From: Lutraria lutraria
Lineage: Eukaryota; Mollusca; Bivalvia; Venerida; Mactridae
Direction: 5' to 3'
Length of the DNA stretch: 64,000 nucleotides
NCBI GenBank assembly: GCA_964023205.1
Contig: OZ026835.1
Location: 9,010,414 to 9,074,413, forward strand
Below, piece after piece: positions 1-11,667 of the stretch. Each line of letters opens with the position of its first letter. Position 1 is the first letter of the stretch. The position numbers and the translations under genes are program-made. The notes beneath the pieces were generated by a model that saw only the letters and a program-made list of their open reading frames with translations, did not search any database and had not been told where the DNA came from.

Positions 1-2102
1 TTTCACATTTAGTGATTAGTGATTTCAGCTTTGTAAATACAATTAATTGAATTCATCGTGATGTAAGGCATACTCTTTGTCAAATACATGCGATATAATG
101 TCATAGTCTGTTGCATTAATTTAGGGTCATCAAATACTACATAATATAATTTTTTAATGCACCTCACTTTGTAAACACTTTTACCACAAAACATATTCAT
201 TTAGGTATACCTCTAGTCTACATTTATGAGACGTACGAGCAATCCGTTCATGATTTTGCTATTTCATCTATTGCCCGCTACGTCTCATTGCGGAAGGACC
301 AAAACAATGTCGGATTTCTGAGTTTTGTCAAGTTTGTCTTTTCAGCGGTTCAAAGCACAATTTGCCGTCAATAAGCATGGAAATGTATAAATATAGCATA
401 TATATCGAAGAACAATAACAAAATTATGAATAAATAGTATAAACCTTGAAAATAACACGCGAGGGTTTAAAATCCGGTCATATTTGTGTAAACTTTATGC
501 AGGCAATGAAGTTCAACTACTGTACGGCAAGCGGTACGCGTAAAAATCATAACACCGAATTGGTGTCGGGTCGAGAAAAGAACGCAACTTATTTTTATCA
601 TAACGTATTTATTGCACAGAAATATTATTTATAAACCTTCATAAGTTATCTATCACTCTACTCAAGTAATCATTGAACCAGTAATACCCGAAAAAAACTG
701 GATCAGCTTTGAAGAATAACTTTAATCCGTACATGAATATAATGTTTTGCAAGTGCGAGAAACTGTGTAAAGCTTTAACTTGTTGCTTTCTTTGTGAATA
801 ACAAATACATAAATTATGAAACAAATAAAACAATGCCATTCTTTCTAAAAGTGCGTCCAAATTCGCAATTATCTTCTTTCTTTCACTAAGATAAATTAAT
901 ATCGTCGAAAACCATATAGATCCAGTTTACTCGATTAATCGCAACGTTACGCGTTATCACTGCTGTACAGTGACGGTAGATTTACCTGTGCACATGTATA
1001 CGATTATGGAGAATAGTGAATTTAAATCAGAATTAAATTGTCGTTTTGAACTTATGCATTGATGGATTTATATGCAATATACATCAAATGAAGCAGAAAA
1101 TTGATGGCTTCTACACCATATAATTTTTTTAGCAGGTACCAATTTTATTTTGATGTAAAATCGTTCCCAACAGATTTCGTTGGGGATTACATAGCCAATG
1201 AGTAGCCGTTTTCCGACACAGAATTGACCTTTCCGCAGTTGTACCCGGAAGATAGATATCGGCAAGCGCAAAAAATGTCTCGATATCATCTGTAGCGTAC
1301 AATTAGTTGGACTAGTATACCTCGATATACTAGTATCCTTTTTGTCCCTTTAAACGCCTAAACGAACTAATTATTTCGAAAGGGGGGATTTATCGATAAT
1401 AACTTTCACAATGGTAGGAAATCAAACACTAACAAGAAACGTCTTTAAAAAGACAGTCGCAAAGTTACTTTGATGTTATTTATGCTGTTGAAACCAAAAG
1501 TATGATTTAAGAAAGTCCTTAAAGTCCTAGTGTAAGCGTAGCGGAACGACAACTCTGTGTAGAGATTGGTTGATTAGCGGACACCACTTATCCCATGAGG
1601 CAAAGCGCTAGCAGTCCAATTAGGTAACGCATTAAAATGGTAATGTGAAGGCAGTTAAATCAATTCCGTGTTAGTCATATTTGCTATATATTGATTCCGC
1701 TAATAATAAAATGAACGGTAAATAACTTTATTTCGCATAAGAATACATTTTTAATTTACATATTTTACAAATACAAGAAGTACACATTAAACACAATTGC
1801 AGACTCACAGTAAATTTTTCTACACTTGTGATTTTCACCAAGTGAATGGAAGGATTTCATCTGAATGAGGAATAAATAGGTCACGCCAAGAAATAGGTCA
1901 GAAGTGAGCCCAAACACCCTCGCGTAAAACCTATTAAATGTACCCTTGACAGTGTCGAACATTTTCGTGGCAATCTACATCTTCGTGCAAGGTATAGCAC
2001 TGCATAATTCTGGATGCCTTAGCTAGTTACCTTAGCTGGTTGAAATTGTATTGTATTCAATTCAAACGCAGCGAACGCTTGAGTAGCAACAAATTCCATG
2101 TG
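1..2102. other. gene-free flank, nothing recognised
   Basis: This A+T-rich stretch contains only short open frames (under 75 codons) with no recognisable protein motif, signal peptide or exon-like splice context on either strand. I see no tandem repeat or clear mobile element here. It precedes the duplicated 3' flank of the C4-like gene, which begins near 2103. Confidence 0.5.
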
Positions 2103-2249
2103 AGCCAAATCAAGAGTGAGATAGAAATAAAACATGTATGACTGCCAAACTTTTTAACATTTCTTTGGAATTGCTATAAAATGGAAAAGTAAATCATGGA
2201 ACAGGCCATATCCTTTACAATTCCGCCAAAAAGCGCCATTTGAAAAGCG

Positions 2250-3503
2250 TTATTTTGTACAGACAGCACACGTGAGTTCACGACCATTAACGTATGGTGG
2301 ACATCTCAACGAACCACATCGAGCTTCTGCAAAGTACATCAATTTACCGTTTTCATTCTTCATTCCTCCAGGCAGATATTCGGGCTCTTCATCTAAACAG
2401 ACGAAATCAGCTGATGTATGAGTTTCATGTTCGCTTACTAGATAACCATTGTATTCTAATGTCCAACTATCGTTACATTTGTTTCTACCGGGTATCATTA
2501 GAACAGTAGAACGTTTTGTGTGACAGACAGAACATGGAACATCTTTGTCAAGTAATGCTTGGCCAAAGAATTTATTCATATTTCGTCCAGATAATTCATA
2601 TTCCACTCCCCAAATAGCACTTGATGTCTGTTGTTGATCCTCATAGTATCCCCAAAGAGGTTCCTCTGGTAAACATATGTAGTTGGATCCTCCTCGTTTA
2701 GAATCATAACGTGATCCAGCAGCGTAACCCTTGTATACCATCTCCGTTCCATTTCCAGGACAGGAGTTTCTTCCCCAGCGTATATAAGTGGACCCAGTAC
2801 TGTCCAATGATACTAACGATAGTTTTGTAATGAGATGGTCATACATCTTAGTGATATCTGAAAATGCCAAGTTGAATAGCATCAACAACGCCAAGAAATC
2901 ATAGAAATAAATATGTTATTGTTGAAAGCGAACTGAAACATATTTATTTTAAAACTGACAATTTAATTTGATAGACGCAGATAGTTTTAATGTAATTTTT
3001 AATGGTAAAGGACGAAAGACTATAATTATGAAAGTCGTAAACGGGGATCAATTCAACAAATCAGCTCTCTTTAATTATTTGCATTGAGCGTACTGTGTGA
3101 TACTCACGCACACTCACGAACTCACCACACCGCTACACAGAAAATGACGCTATTTTTGCTTTTCTCGGAATGTAACGCGCGAACGACTACAAGGATATAT
3201 TTGTTAGGTAGTATGGGGAAATATGACATAACTGAATTATGAAAACATAAAAATACATACTAAATAAATTGGAAAATAGTTCAATGTAACTTTCATACCT
3301 TGTAACTTCCCAGTCAGTACCTCGATAGTTTCTGACTGACTTTGAATTATAGCTCCTTGTTTACTTTGTTCAATCTCCAATAAAACCATCTTGTGTAACA
3401 TTTTATGATCATAGTCGAACCTAGATGTACATACAGGTTCCTGTTGCAGAGCAAACGCAATGGAAAATATCGAAAAAATAATGAAAACGACAACACCATC
3501 CAT
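2250..3503 (-). CDS. short-chain collagen C4-like secreted protein, two exons
   Basis: Two minus-strand exons, 3503-3299 and 2857-2250, join at AAG|GTATG and TTTTCAG|AT in phase 1, creating an Asp codon and a 270-aa protein. Residues 1-19 form a hydrophobic signal peptide ending near FSIAFA. Residues about 25-68 (RFDYDHKMLHKMVLLEIEQ) are charged and heptad-like, probably a short coiled coil. The second exon carries the domain that ends sponge and bivalve short-chain collagen C4-like proteins: GSTYIRWGRNSCPGNGTE, then NYICLPEEP, CSVCH, a FVCLDEEPEYL block and RCGSLRCPPY near the C-terminus, with ten cysteines in the domain. No Gly-X-Y collagen repeat is present, so 'collagen' is only the database name of the family. 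Function is unknown; a secreted, disulfide-rich, oligomerising protein is the inference. The start is the only ATG giving a signal peptide, and a TATA box lies about 60 bp upstream. Broken copies follow at 5.3-7.2 kb. Confidence 0.82.
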
Positions 3504-3562
3504 AGCAGTTATTTGTAAAGTTTAAATAAACTATTTACAAACTAATATAACATTCAATGACG

Positions 3563-3570
3563 CTTATATA
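3563..3570 (-). promoter_or_regulatory. TATA box of the C4-like gene
   Basis: Read on the minus strand, TATATAAG lies about 60 bp upstream of the ATG at 3503, which would put transcription start near 3535 and give a short 5' leader. The matching position of the second copy (about 7230) reads CTTATAAC, a weaker match. Confidence 0.5.
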
Positions 3571-4004
3571 CTGTTTATCCACTGGTAGATAGATCTCATC
3601 TATCGTTAGATGTTTATGAGATGAAATGTATAGATGAAAAACATGTAAAGTATGTGAAATTATAATAGATTCACAAGTACGTACTACTTAGCAGGATATA
3701 TAGCTATTGTGTGGTTTAAATTGTTTACACGTTGTTTGAGAAATATTATCTGCGTGTATCAAATAAACACATACCAGAAAGCGTGAATGGGTGAAGGTAG
3801 TGTTTATTTCAAGCAAAGATTGGCGACATGTTTCTCACAAGCGCGAATTTGTTTCAGAGTAATTAGCTAGCTGTAAGCATATGCAATAACTACTCGCAAC
3901 AATTACTCAATCAAATTAATTGAACGTATCTCGTTTTCAGACATAATTTTTGTCAAACAATACATATAACGGCCTATCGCATTAAAGTGTGGCCATTGAT
4001 AAAT

Positions 4005-4200
4005 CAGAACAGAACAGAACAGAACATATCTTTATTTCACCCAGGTACAAGGTACAACATGGGGTTATTACATAACACATATATTGGACATTTGATGATA
4101 AACAGGTAATTATATACAACTGACAAAAAGTAGACAACTGAATAAGCAAAAGGAAGATTTCAAGGTTTGATTGCAAATGTATAACTAGCAATTGTTGGGA
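4005..4200 (-). mobile_element. 3' tail of a non-LTR retrotransposon (LINE)
   Basis: Read on the minus strand, the segment ends in an AATAAA-type signal near 4030 followed by at least four CTGTT units (4008-4026). A short-repeat tail after AATAAA is typical of invertebrate non-LTR elements. The 5' limit is uncertain and no coding part is visible. The plus-strand tail at 11394-11556 has the same CTGTT termination and is probably a relative. Confidence 0.5.
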
Positions 4201-4564
4201 AAATGCTTAAGAAAAGAAAAGGAAATTGAAAAAAAATATATATGTATACATTTGTATATATATATTAATAAGAGCGTGGTGAGAAACAAGTAAATGAAAA
4301 AGTGTGTTCTAATGGATGATTAAGTACAAGAATGAAATTTGCTTTCAGGGATTTTAGTAGGAAATACAGCTTACACTGGTTATGTGTTTCATATATATGT
4401 AACAACATATTTAAACAAACAATGTAAATCAAAAACTGTATGTTCAACAACTAAGTGCAGTACAATATAACTTCTGTAAATGTGCAGTTATGCAATTCAA
4501 AGTCTGATGCGACGGCCAAAGGAATGCAAGTAAAAACAATACAATATATACTTTCGCATTTTCT

Positions 4565-4870
4565 ATTGAACTGAGAGAAGAGGTAAATATTTGAGCCAAT
4601 CTCCGTACAAAAGCCACTATTCTTGAAATGAATATGCTTGTTTATTAACGTACATATACAGAATCATTCAAAGAAATACTATATCTTCCCAGTCACCTTG
4701 CTGTACCAAAATCTGTCTATTTTCTATTTCGTCTACACGACGGTGCGGACACTTAACAACGGTCCAGCTTTACCGTAAAAAAATGAGACAGTGCTGCCAC
4801 AAATGAGGCAACGGTGCATACATTTACAACAAAGTTGTATACGGCTCAAATACTAAAAAAAATGCAAAAG
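4565..4870 (+). repeat. diverged partial copy of the foldback-element inverted repeat
   Basis: This segment matches, with many substitutions, the inner half of the left inverted repeat of the foldback element (about 46452-46745). Shared words include GTAAATATTTGAGCCAATCT, the CTGTCTATTTTCT block and several ACGGTGC motifs around 4740-4830. The outer half of the repeat is not recognisable upstream of 4565 and no partner inverted repeat is seen nearby, so it looks like an old fragment of the same family. Confidence 0.6.
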
Positions 4871-5328
4871 TTTAAACATTATTTAGTTTTAAAAAATAAT
4901 GCAAAACATTTAAAATTATCGTGAAAATTCTTCAAAATTAGGCCAAGCTTTAGCAAAATTGGCATTGGTTAAGGTAAAGAAGAAACAAATGCAAAACCAC
5001 TCATTAGCAGTTCTTGAAATTTTGGTCCATTGCATGAAAAGAAAAAAAGCTACATCAAAAGGAAAATAAATAATACCTTGTTTTCCTACATTGTGAATAA
5101 TCTACCCTTGAAATTACCTAAAATAAGCAAAAATGTCACATTCAAGGACAGATAACTAAAAAGACGATCACCGCGACCCTCATTTTTGTTAAAATGTTTT
5201 TATTAGCATATGCTATGATCATGCAAGGTTTTTAAAAAAATTCTATATACGTTTTTATTTTGCCTATATGTCTATGGAAAAATTGTGGAAACTGTCAGAT
5301 ATGTCCTTATTTCAGTCTTTTAATTTTC

Positions 5329-5700
5329 AGGTTCCTGTTGCGAAGCAAACGCAATTGGAAATACCGATATAATAATGAAAACAACAACACAATTCAAGGT
5401 AGTAATTTGTACCGTTTAAAAGAAATGTTATCTGATGTAACATTAAATTATGCTTATAAATTGTACTGTTTATCCACGGATATATGAATCTAATCTGTAG
5501 CTACATTTTATGAGATAAAAGGGATATGTGAAGTACGTATAAAATGTATTCAATTATAAAACATTTCATTTTGCCGAGTATAAGGCTGTTGTGTGATGTA
5601 AACTTGATTGTAACCACGTTTTTCTAGAAATACTCTATTCTATTATCTCTATGAATTTAAACTGATAAATACCAGGCGGCGTGATGTGTTGAACATGGGT
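5329..5700 (-). pseudogene. fragment of a third C4-like copy (promoter and signal-peptide exon)
   Basis: Read on the minus strand, 5329-5400 corresponds to the signal-peptide part of exon 1 of the C4-like gene (around 3435-3510), with indels that break the frame. The sequence up to about 5700 follows the upstream flank of the intact gene (about 3510-3810). Exon 2 is missing. Within a few bases the sequence becomes the 3' flank of the second copy (from about 5711), so this is the junction of a rearrangement such as unequal crossing over. Confidence 0.6.
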
Positions 5701-5856
5701 TTACTTTTAGGCGAAATCAAGAGTGAGATAGAAATAAAACATGTTTGACTGCCAATCTTTTTAACACTTCTTTGGAATTGCTATAAAACGGAAAAGTAAA
5801 TCATGGAACAGGCCTAATCCTTTGAAATTCCGCCAAAAAGCGCCATTTGAAAAGCG

Positions 5857-7174
5857 TTATTTTGTACACACAGCACATGTAAGTTCACGACCATCAACGT
5901 ATGGTGGACATCTCAACGAACCACATCGAGCTTCTACAAAATGCATCAATTTTCCGTTTTCATCTTTCATCCCTCCAGCTAGATATTCGGGATCTTCATC
6001 TAAACAGACGAAATCAGCTGATGTATGAGTTTCATGTTCGCTTACAAGATAACCGCTGTAATCTCATGTCCAGCTATCGTTACATTTGTTCCTACCGGGT
6101 ATCATAAGAACAGTAGCACGTTTTGTGTGACAGACAGCGCATGGAACATCTTTGTTGATTAATGATTGGCCAAAGAATTTATTCATGTTACGTCCGGATA
6201 ATTGATATTCCACTCCCCAAACAGTGCTTGATGTCTGTTGTTGATCCTCATAGTATCCCTAAAGAGGTTCCTCTGGTAAACATATATAGTTGGATCTTCC
6301 TCGCTTAGAAGTATAATGTGAACGAGCAGCGTAACCCTTGTATACAATCTCCGTTCCATTTCCAGGACAGGAGTTTCTTCCCCAGCGTATATAAGTGGAC
6401 CCGGTATAACTGTCCAGTGATACTGACGATAGTTTCGTAATGAGATTGTCAAACTTCGTGATGACATCTTAAATTATCAAGTAGAAAACATATCGATTAA
6501 TGCTATTGTAATACAATTAAGATGATTATTCAAAACTTGCTAAACATCCAATGTTAAATGATGCAGATATTTGTGATGATCAACGCCATTTTTCTCTCCA
6601 CTAGGTATATGAATGGCTACTTTTATGGCTTTTGTCGGAGACGAGTTGTAAAGTTTAATCTATTGATTTATACAGAGCAGAATTAGTGATTCATGGTAGA
6701 CTTCGTAATGTACGTTTTAGTACGGCTCTGACTAGCAGATTGACCGGTGTCAATGCTTCTTTTTTAACAGCCTGAATAATCTATTAATACTTTTTTTTTC
6801 TTTTTTTTTGTATATTTAGCAAATGACTATTCACTCGATATATTAACAGAGAATGATAAAAGAAAATTATTTTCCGTAGATGAATTCAAATCAACAATTT
6901 TACAGTAGTATAGCTTACGGTAGTCAATTCCCTCTTGAAATGTAATTCACAGTAACACCAAACCTTGTAACTTTCCTGTCAGTACCTCTATAGTTTCCGC
7001 CTGACTTTGAATCATATCTCCTTGTTTACTTTGTTCAATCTCCAACAAAACCATCTTGTGTAACATTTTATGATCATAGTCGAATCTAGATGTACATACA
7101 GGTTCCTGTTGCAGAGCAAACGCAATGGAAAATGTCGAAAAAATAATGAAAACAACTCCTGTCTTGATAATCAT
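5857..7174 (-). pseudogene. second C4-like copy with two in-frame stops
   Basis: Exon 1 (7174-6964) and exon 2 (6467-5857) keep the same splice position and phase as the intact gene at 2250-3503 and would encode 273 aa. The signal peptide, coiled-coil segment and C4-like domain are all readable. Two nonsense codons interrupt exon 2: TAG at 6261-6259 (codon 140) where the intact copy has the Trp of PEEPLWGYY, and TGA at 6066-6064 (codon 205) where it has a Leu after NDSWT. An extra in-frame codon near 6406 adds a Tyr. No frameshift is seen, so inactivation looks recent, or an assembly or allele effect is possible. Homology with the intact copy continues into the 3' flank, to about 5711 versus 2103, so this is a segmental tandem duplication and not a retrocopy. 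Confidence 0.78.
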
Positions 7175-7549
7175 TTTTATTTATTTATTTTTACTGAAAA
7201 TCACGTGATGCTATATTACGCTCAATGATGTTATAAGTCGAAACGACTTGATGAAAGGAAGCATATACTTGAATAAGAACTAGTTAAATGAGAGGAATTT
7301 TCACGTTGTTAACTTATCAATTAGCTTAATACTTACATAATGTATATACATATTTGACGAAGCTATATATAGTGCTTTTAGTGGAAATTGATCACGGCTT
7401 TTTCATCGGACTCATTTATAAAATTTGATAGATATTTTTTAAGTCAATGAATGTAACGGCTCTGGGTGCTGTTGTATTATATGTCTGCGTATCACTGGTC
7501 GGATGACCTTTTTTACAATTGATATATGAACGTTTTGCTCTTAATCCTT

Positions 7550-7640
7550 CTGCGTTATCGGGAACCAGGAAAAACTATTCGTATACATGCCGGTTCTCCT
7601 GTCTGTGTGGTGGCTCTGAAATGTTCATAGCTGTCGAATT
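7550..7640 (+). mobile_element. fragment of SINE family B
   Basis: The segment shares an aligned stretch with the reverse complement of 33530-33700: GGGAACCAGGAAAAACTAT, then GGTTCTCCTG about 25-45 bp later, then a GACCATA/GTTCATA-like block. It also shares the GGTGGCT..GAAATG block with 16505-16560. The tRNA-like head is missing, so this is a 5'-truncated copy. Confidence 0.5.
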
Positions 7641-8634
7641 TGCCATTAAACAACAGATGAAAATGTTAGAGCCACGAACGACAACTCAATGTATAAGACT
7701 GTTATCTCAACGCCTAGATTACTTCCCTTCATCATTTTCCAATGACTGTAATCACAGGTGGCAGTATCAGTGTTTGGTCCACAAATGATGCAAAAAAAAT
7801 CCCGTCACTGATCTTATATATACTATCAAGGTAAAAAGTCTACTATATGTCTATATGCCAAACAATGTGGAACATCGCATCTCGTTGTTTCAGCATAAAA
7901 GATGTGCGTTGAAGGAAAATTGCTACACATGTCATTCAGATAAACTATAAGATATTAATTCCTACCGAAAATCTCATTCAATTACATCTAATAACTGTGC
8001 AACGGTAAAATTGTATTCCTTTCGTTATTTAACTTCGCTTCAAGCCATTTTGAGTGCGAGTGCGAGTGATGTATCAAACGATCTGATTGGTCGGCATGAA
8101 ATGAACAGTCTATTGTACACACATATCCGACCAATCAGAACAGAGAATCAGCGCAATTGCGACCAAAGGCGAAGCCGGCACAAGCCCACGTCACATTTAT
8201 AAATGTCAATAAACTTTAAATGCCTTTGACCGCCGTGCTATAAAATAATGTTGTAAAATGATTCACCAAATCTGGTTCGAATACCAGACACCATGATGTA
8301 AATGTAACCTACAGATAATACATGCAATTAGTTCTGTTACTGCATATTGAATACATTAAAAAAAAATTTAATTAAAAAAAGGATTTAAATTATTATTGTA
8401 TTTAATTGCATGTTTGGTTTCAATTATTTTATGTATAAATTATCTCTTGTATCATAATTATATTTTCATAAACACATTATAGTGAATGATACTCAAATCT
8501 AGATCTAAAAATGATGCATATGATCTACGAGTTCATTTAAGTGGAGTAAAAATATTTGCACAATTTGTCGAAACATGCATTCATCCAATCATCCAAATAT
8601 CACAAAGTTCTATTACGTAAATGCTTCAATAACA

Positions 8635-8735
8635 TTGGTTTGTTTTCAACAGATAAGTTCTGCACATATTGGTTTGTTTTCAACAGATAAGTTCTGCACA
8701 TATTGGTTTGTTTTCAACAGATAAGTTCTGCACCT
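8635..8735 (+). repeat. 34-bp tandem repeat, three copies
   Basis: Three nearly perfect head-to-tail copies of a 34-bp unit beginning ATTGGTTTGTTTTCAACAG and ending TAAGTTCTGCACAT. The third copy diverges in its last bases (CACCTATG). No coding function is suggested. Confidence 0.9.
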
Positions 8736-9617
8736 ATGCGCTTTAGTCCATGCTATGCAGGATCCGAAACTGCAACTTTTTTGCCACCAAAACAGAGCCA
8801 GACCAAACTTCACACCCTTGCAATTTTACAAGGCTCTTTACTGTTGGGCGACTAACTTTGGAACTTTCATTGTTATCTCCCTTGAACTGAACAATGGACC
8901 GTTTTAAAAAAGTCCATTCAGGAAATTCAATAGGTTAAGGTTAATAATAACAATAGAAGAGTGGGTCAGCAATAAGTAAGGTTTTATTTATTTTGAATAA
9001 AAAAGGATTCTGATATAGCGACGTATAGGGCTTACACCGTATAGAGGTTAGATGTAAGCTACGGCGAAATATTGCAATCAGGACCGGAAATCTATTTCGA
9101 ATAATACCAGGTTTTCGAATAGAGCGGTTTCGAATGAAGGGGATTTAATTAAGTCTTCTTTTCGTGTGTTATATCTTCATAACATGATTACACATAAAAT
9201 TCGATTAAAGTCATTTTTTACAACTTTTTGTAAGTTTTCACATTAAAAAATAATTTCAGATGACAATCAGCCATCATTTTAACGAGTAATGTGTGAGTTT
9301 AAAATCACTGCATTATATGTCTGTGAGCAGTCTACAGATAATATCAGAAAATAGTGTTCCGTATTCGTATTGAGAGTTTCAAGTGTGTAACAGGTTGCTG
9401 CTAGAATGCATGCTCTTGAAAAATATATTTCGGTACGATCGTAAAGTAACAATCATTTACATCGCTCTATTTAGTAACATACAGATTTTTGGATAATATA
9501 CCCGAATGAGTAATATAGAATTATGATATATTAATGCACCAGTCTTAATTATAAACAAAATTTGTTACATAAAGCGGGTTTCGCAAATAGTCCAAACAAA
9601 TTGATGATTAAGTTATT

Positions 9618-9820
9618 TTCGTGGCCCATTCGTTAGCGACCTGGATTTGTAACCCCTCAATCCTGGTTGGAATCCCAGTCACAGCAGGTCGGACTCTTCT
9701 ATGGAAATTTGACAGAAATGTTGTTTAGTTGCCGGCCCCTTATGGAAGGGAAATTTTATGAGTCCTCGAAAACTGATTAGGGGTACCGACCGTCATATAA
9801 AGGGATTCCGTTGACAAACT
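9618..9820 (+). mobile_element. SINE family A, diverged copy
   Basis: The copy resembles the element at 39000-39240: a tRNA-like head with CCTGGATTTGTAACC and a degraded B box (GGTTGGAATCCCAG), then TATGGAAATTTGACA, TTGCCGGCCCCTTATGGAAG, and an end with ACCGACCGTCATATAA and CCGTTGACAAAC. A ~10% indel-rich divergence suggests an old insertion. Confidence 0.5.
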
Positions 9821-10560
9821 TTTTTAACTTGCACCCTTTGTTAATGTTACAAATTTGCCTTTAACAGTAGATCCTCAAAAAGCATTAGGCAAACTATTTT
9901 TATGTTTACAAACAAACGGTAGCAAATTGTTTAAGTTTTGAAAGGGGTTTATATTTGCTAAGATATGTCTATGAAACCGGACCCAGTTCAGGTAAACCAT
10001 CAATACTCGCATACCAAAATTTTGTTTGCAGAGTATGTGAAATATGAATATTTGGATAAACAAGATGTGTAAGCAGATACGCATGTTGTCACCTGATGTT
10101 TTAAAAACGTGACATGAATATATGTTTGACAGCTTCAAAATAAAATAATCTAGTCGAAAGATATCAAAAACAATCCTAACACAGATTTTAGCTGGTCTAT
10201 CTTAGGAGCATGAAATAACTCGTCTATGAAGCGTATACAATATCAGATTCAAGGATATCTTGTCTACCATCAAACGCTCTCTTTTAACGAAACTGACAAA
10301 CACATTTTTAAAGATACAAACTTAATAAAATTTTGATTCAAATATCACGTGACAATACTACTCCAATTAAAGGCCATCTGACAATAAAGGCCACATTTTT
10401 TCTTTCTCGGGGGTGGGTAGCCTTTGTTCACAGGTTTGACTGTCCTGAAAATGTCCTAAAAATATTAATATCTCATTTTTCTAGAATGGTTGCTAATGAT
10501 ACTACATTTTGGTTTTAAAACGTTTATCAACCGTAAATCACTATTGTGTTGTGACACGAA

Positions 10561-10810
10561 CAAAATATGACACGCGGACAAGGACTTGGAACAATGCGGT
10601 CCTGGTTTAGGTTCCCGGTCGAGATTAGTCACACCCTTCCTTGAAAATTTGACGACAATGTAGATTTTTCTCCACCATAAATTATAGAGAAGTTACCGTT
10701 TGCTTGTGGGGGGTGGGGTAAGTTAGTACTGGTTAGAGTACAGTCGCTAAAAACTTGTTAGGTGAATCGGTCGTCGTATATAACTAAAAAATTGTTGAAA
10801 ACGGCTGATC
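10561..10810 (+). mobile_element. SINE family A, second copy
   Basis: It shares with 39000-39240 the words TTCCCGGTCGAGATTAGTCA, ACCCTTCCTTGAAAATTTGA, the CTTGTGG..TAAG..AGTACTGGT block, the AACTTGTTAGGTGAATCGG block and a terminal GTTGAAAACGGC. The pol III B box lies near 10609. This copy also carries a short G run (GGGGGGTGGGG) near 10708. Confidence 0.6.
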
Positions 10811-11393
10811 GAAAAAGTTATATAAATCTGTATGTGTTTCTTAAATGCTCGACTATATTATCTTTTCGGAGAGAATTTAGGATACTGCAGGTAGAAATAG
10901 TCATGTGATGTACAGTCACACCTGTGAACAAAGGCCACAATCGGGAAAGACAAAACGTGACCTTCATTGACAGGTGTCTTTTATTCGGACGTTATTTTAT
11001 TCTAAATAATCAACTATGGGTTTTAAAAGAATGACTTTATTCGGGGAAGGCGGCGAACACAGGTTTGAACGTATTTGCATATTCAATTATAAAGTATATA
11101 TACTTACATAAATGTGCCACAGTTAGTTGAGTAACCTGATTTTACTACTTTACCCTGAGGTAATTTCCTGTTGGTATATATATGCAGGTACAGCCAATTT
11201 ATGAGGTACAGGAATTATTAATACGTTCACTTATGATACGTTCATACATTTTTAGACTAGAGAGGTAAAAATAGATTTGCTATATATTTGCCATGACAAT
11301 AAAGTTCTTAAAAATTAGGAATTTATATTAAAGAATCGCTTTAAACTTTTGTTTAGGGGTGTAGTACAGAAGATTTTTTTGTTGATATTTCAT

Positions 11394-11556
11394 TTTTTCT
11401 TCTACTCTCCGTGTTTATCTGTTTTGTTGAAATACATATAACTTTGTACCGTTATCATATTAAATCACGTACATGTTTTGTATTTTGTAAATATGCATTT
11501 ATATAGACGATGTACTATGTACAAGTCTTCAATAAAATTCTGTTCTGTTCTGTTAT
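11394..11556 (+). mobile_element. LINE 3' end with CTGTT tail
   Basis: The segment ends with TACAAGTCTTCAATAAAATT followed by three CTGTT units. This arrangement (AATAAA then a short tandem tail) marks the 3' end of a non-LTR retrotransposon. No reverse-transcriptase coding sequence is attached, so the copy is strongly 5'-truncated. Confidence 0.5.
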
Positions 11557-11667
11557 AATTCCAGACAATACATATACATGAAATGTTAACAACTAGATTG
11601 CACACGATAAAAGAGCAAACTTTTATATATATAAAAAAAAAATAGTTTTACAGCCAAATATAACTCA

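Larger units (their letters stand above)
7200..9600. other. gene-free stretch with minor repeats
   Basis: No exon is recognisable. The stretch holds a SINE fragment (7550-7640) and a three-copy 34-bp repeat (8635-8735). Short open frames at 7519-7788 and 8011-8202 show no family signature. Confidence 0.45.

Noticed and set aside
2294..2509. Plus-strand frames over the C4-like genes (also 5822-6107)
   Set aside because: They are antisense shadows of minus-strand exon 2; the minus strand has splice sites, signal peptide and a known domain.
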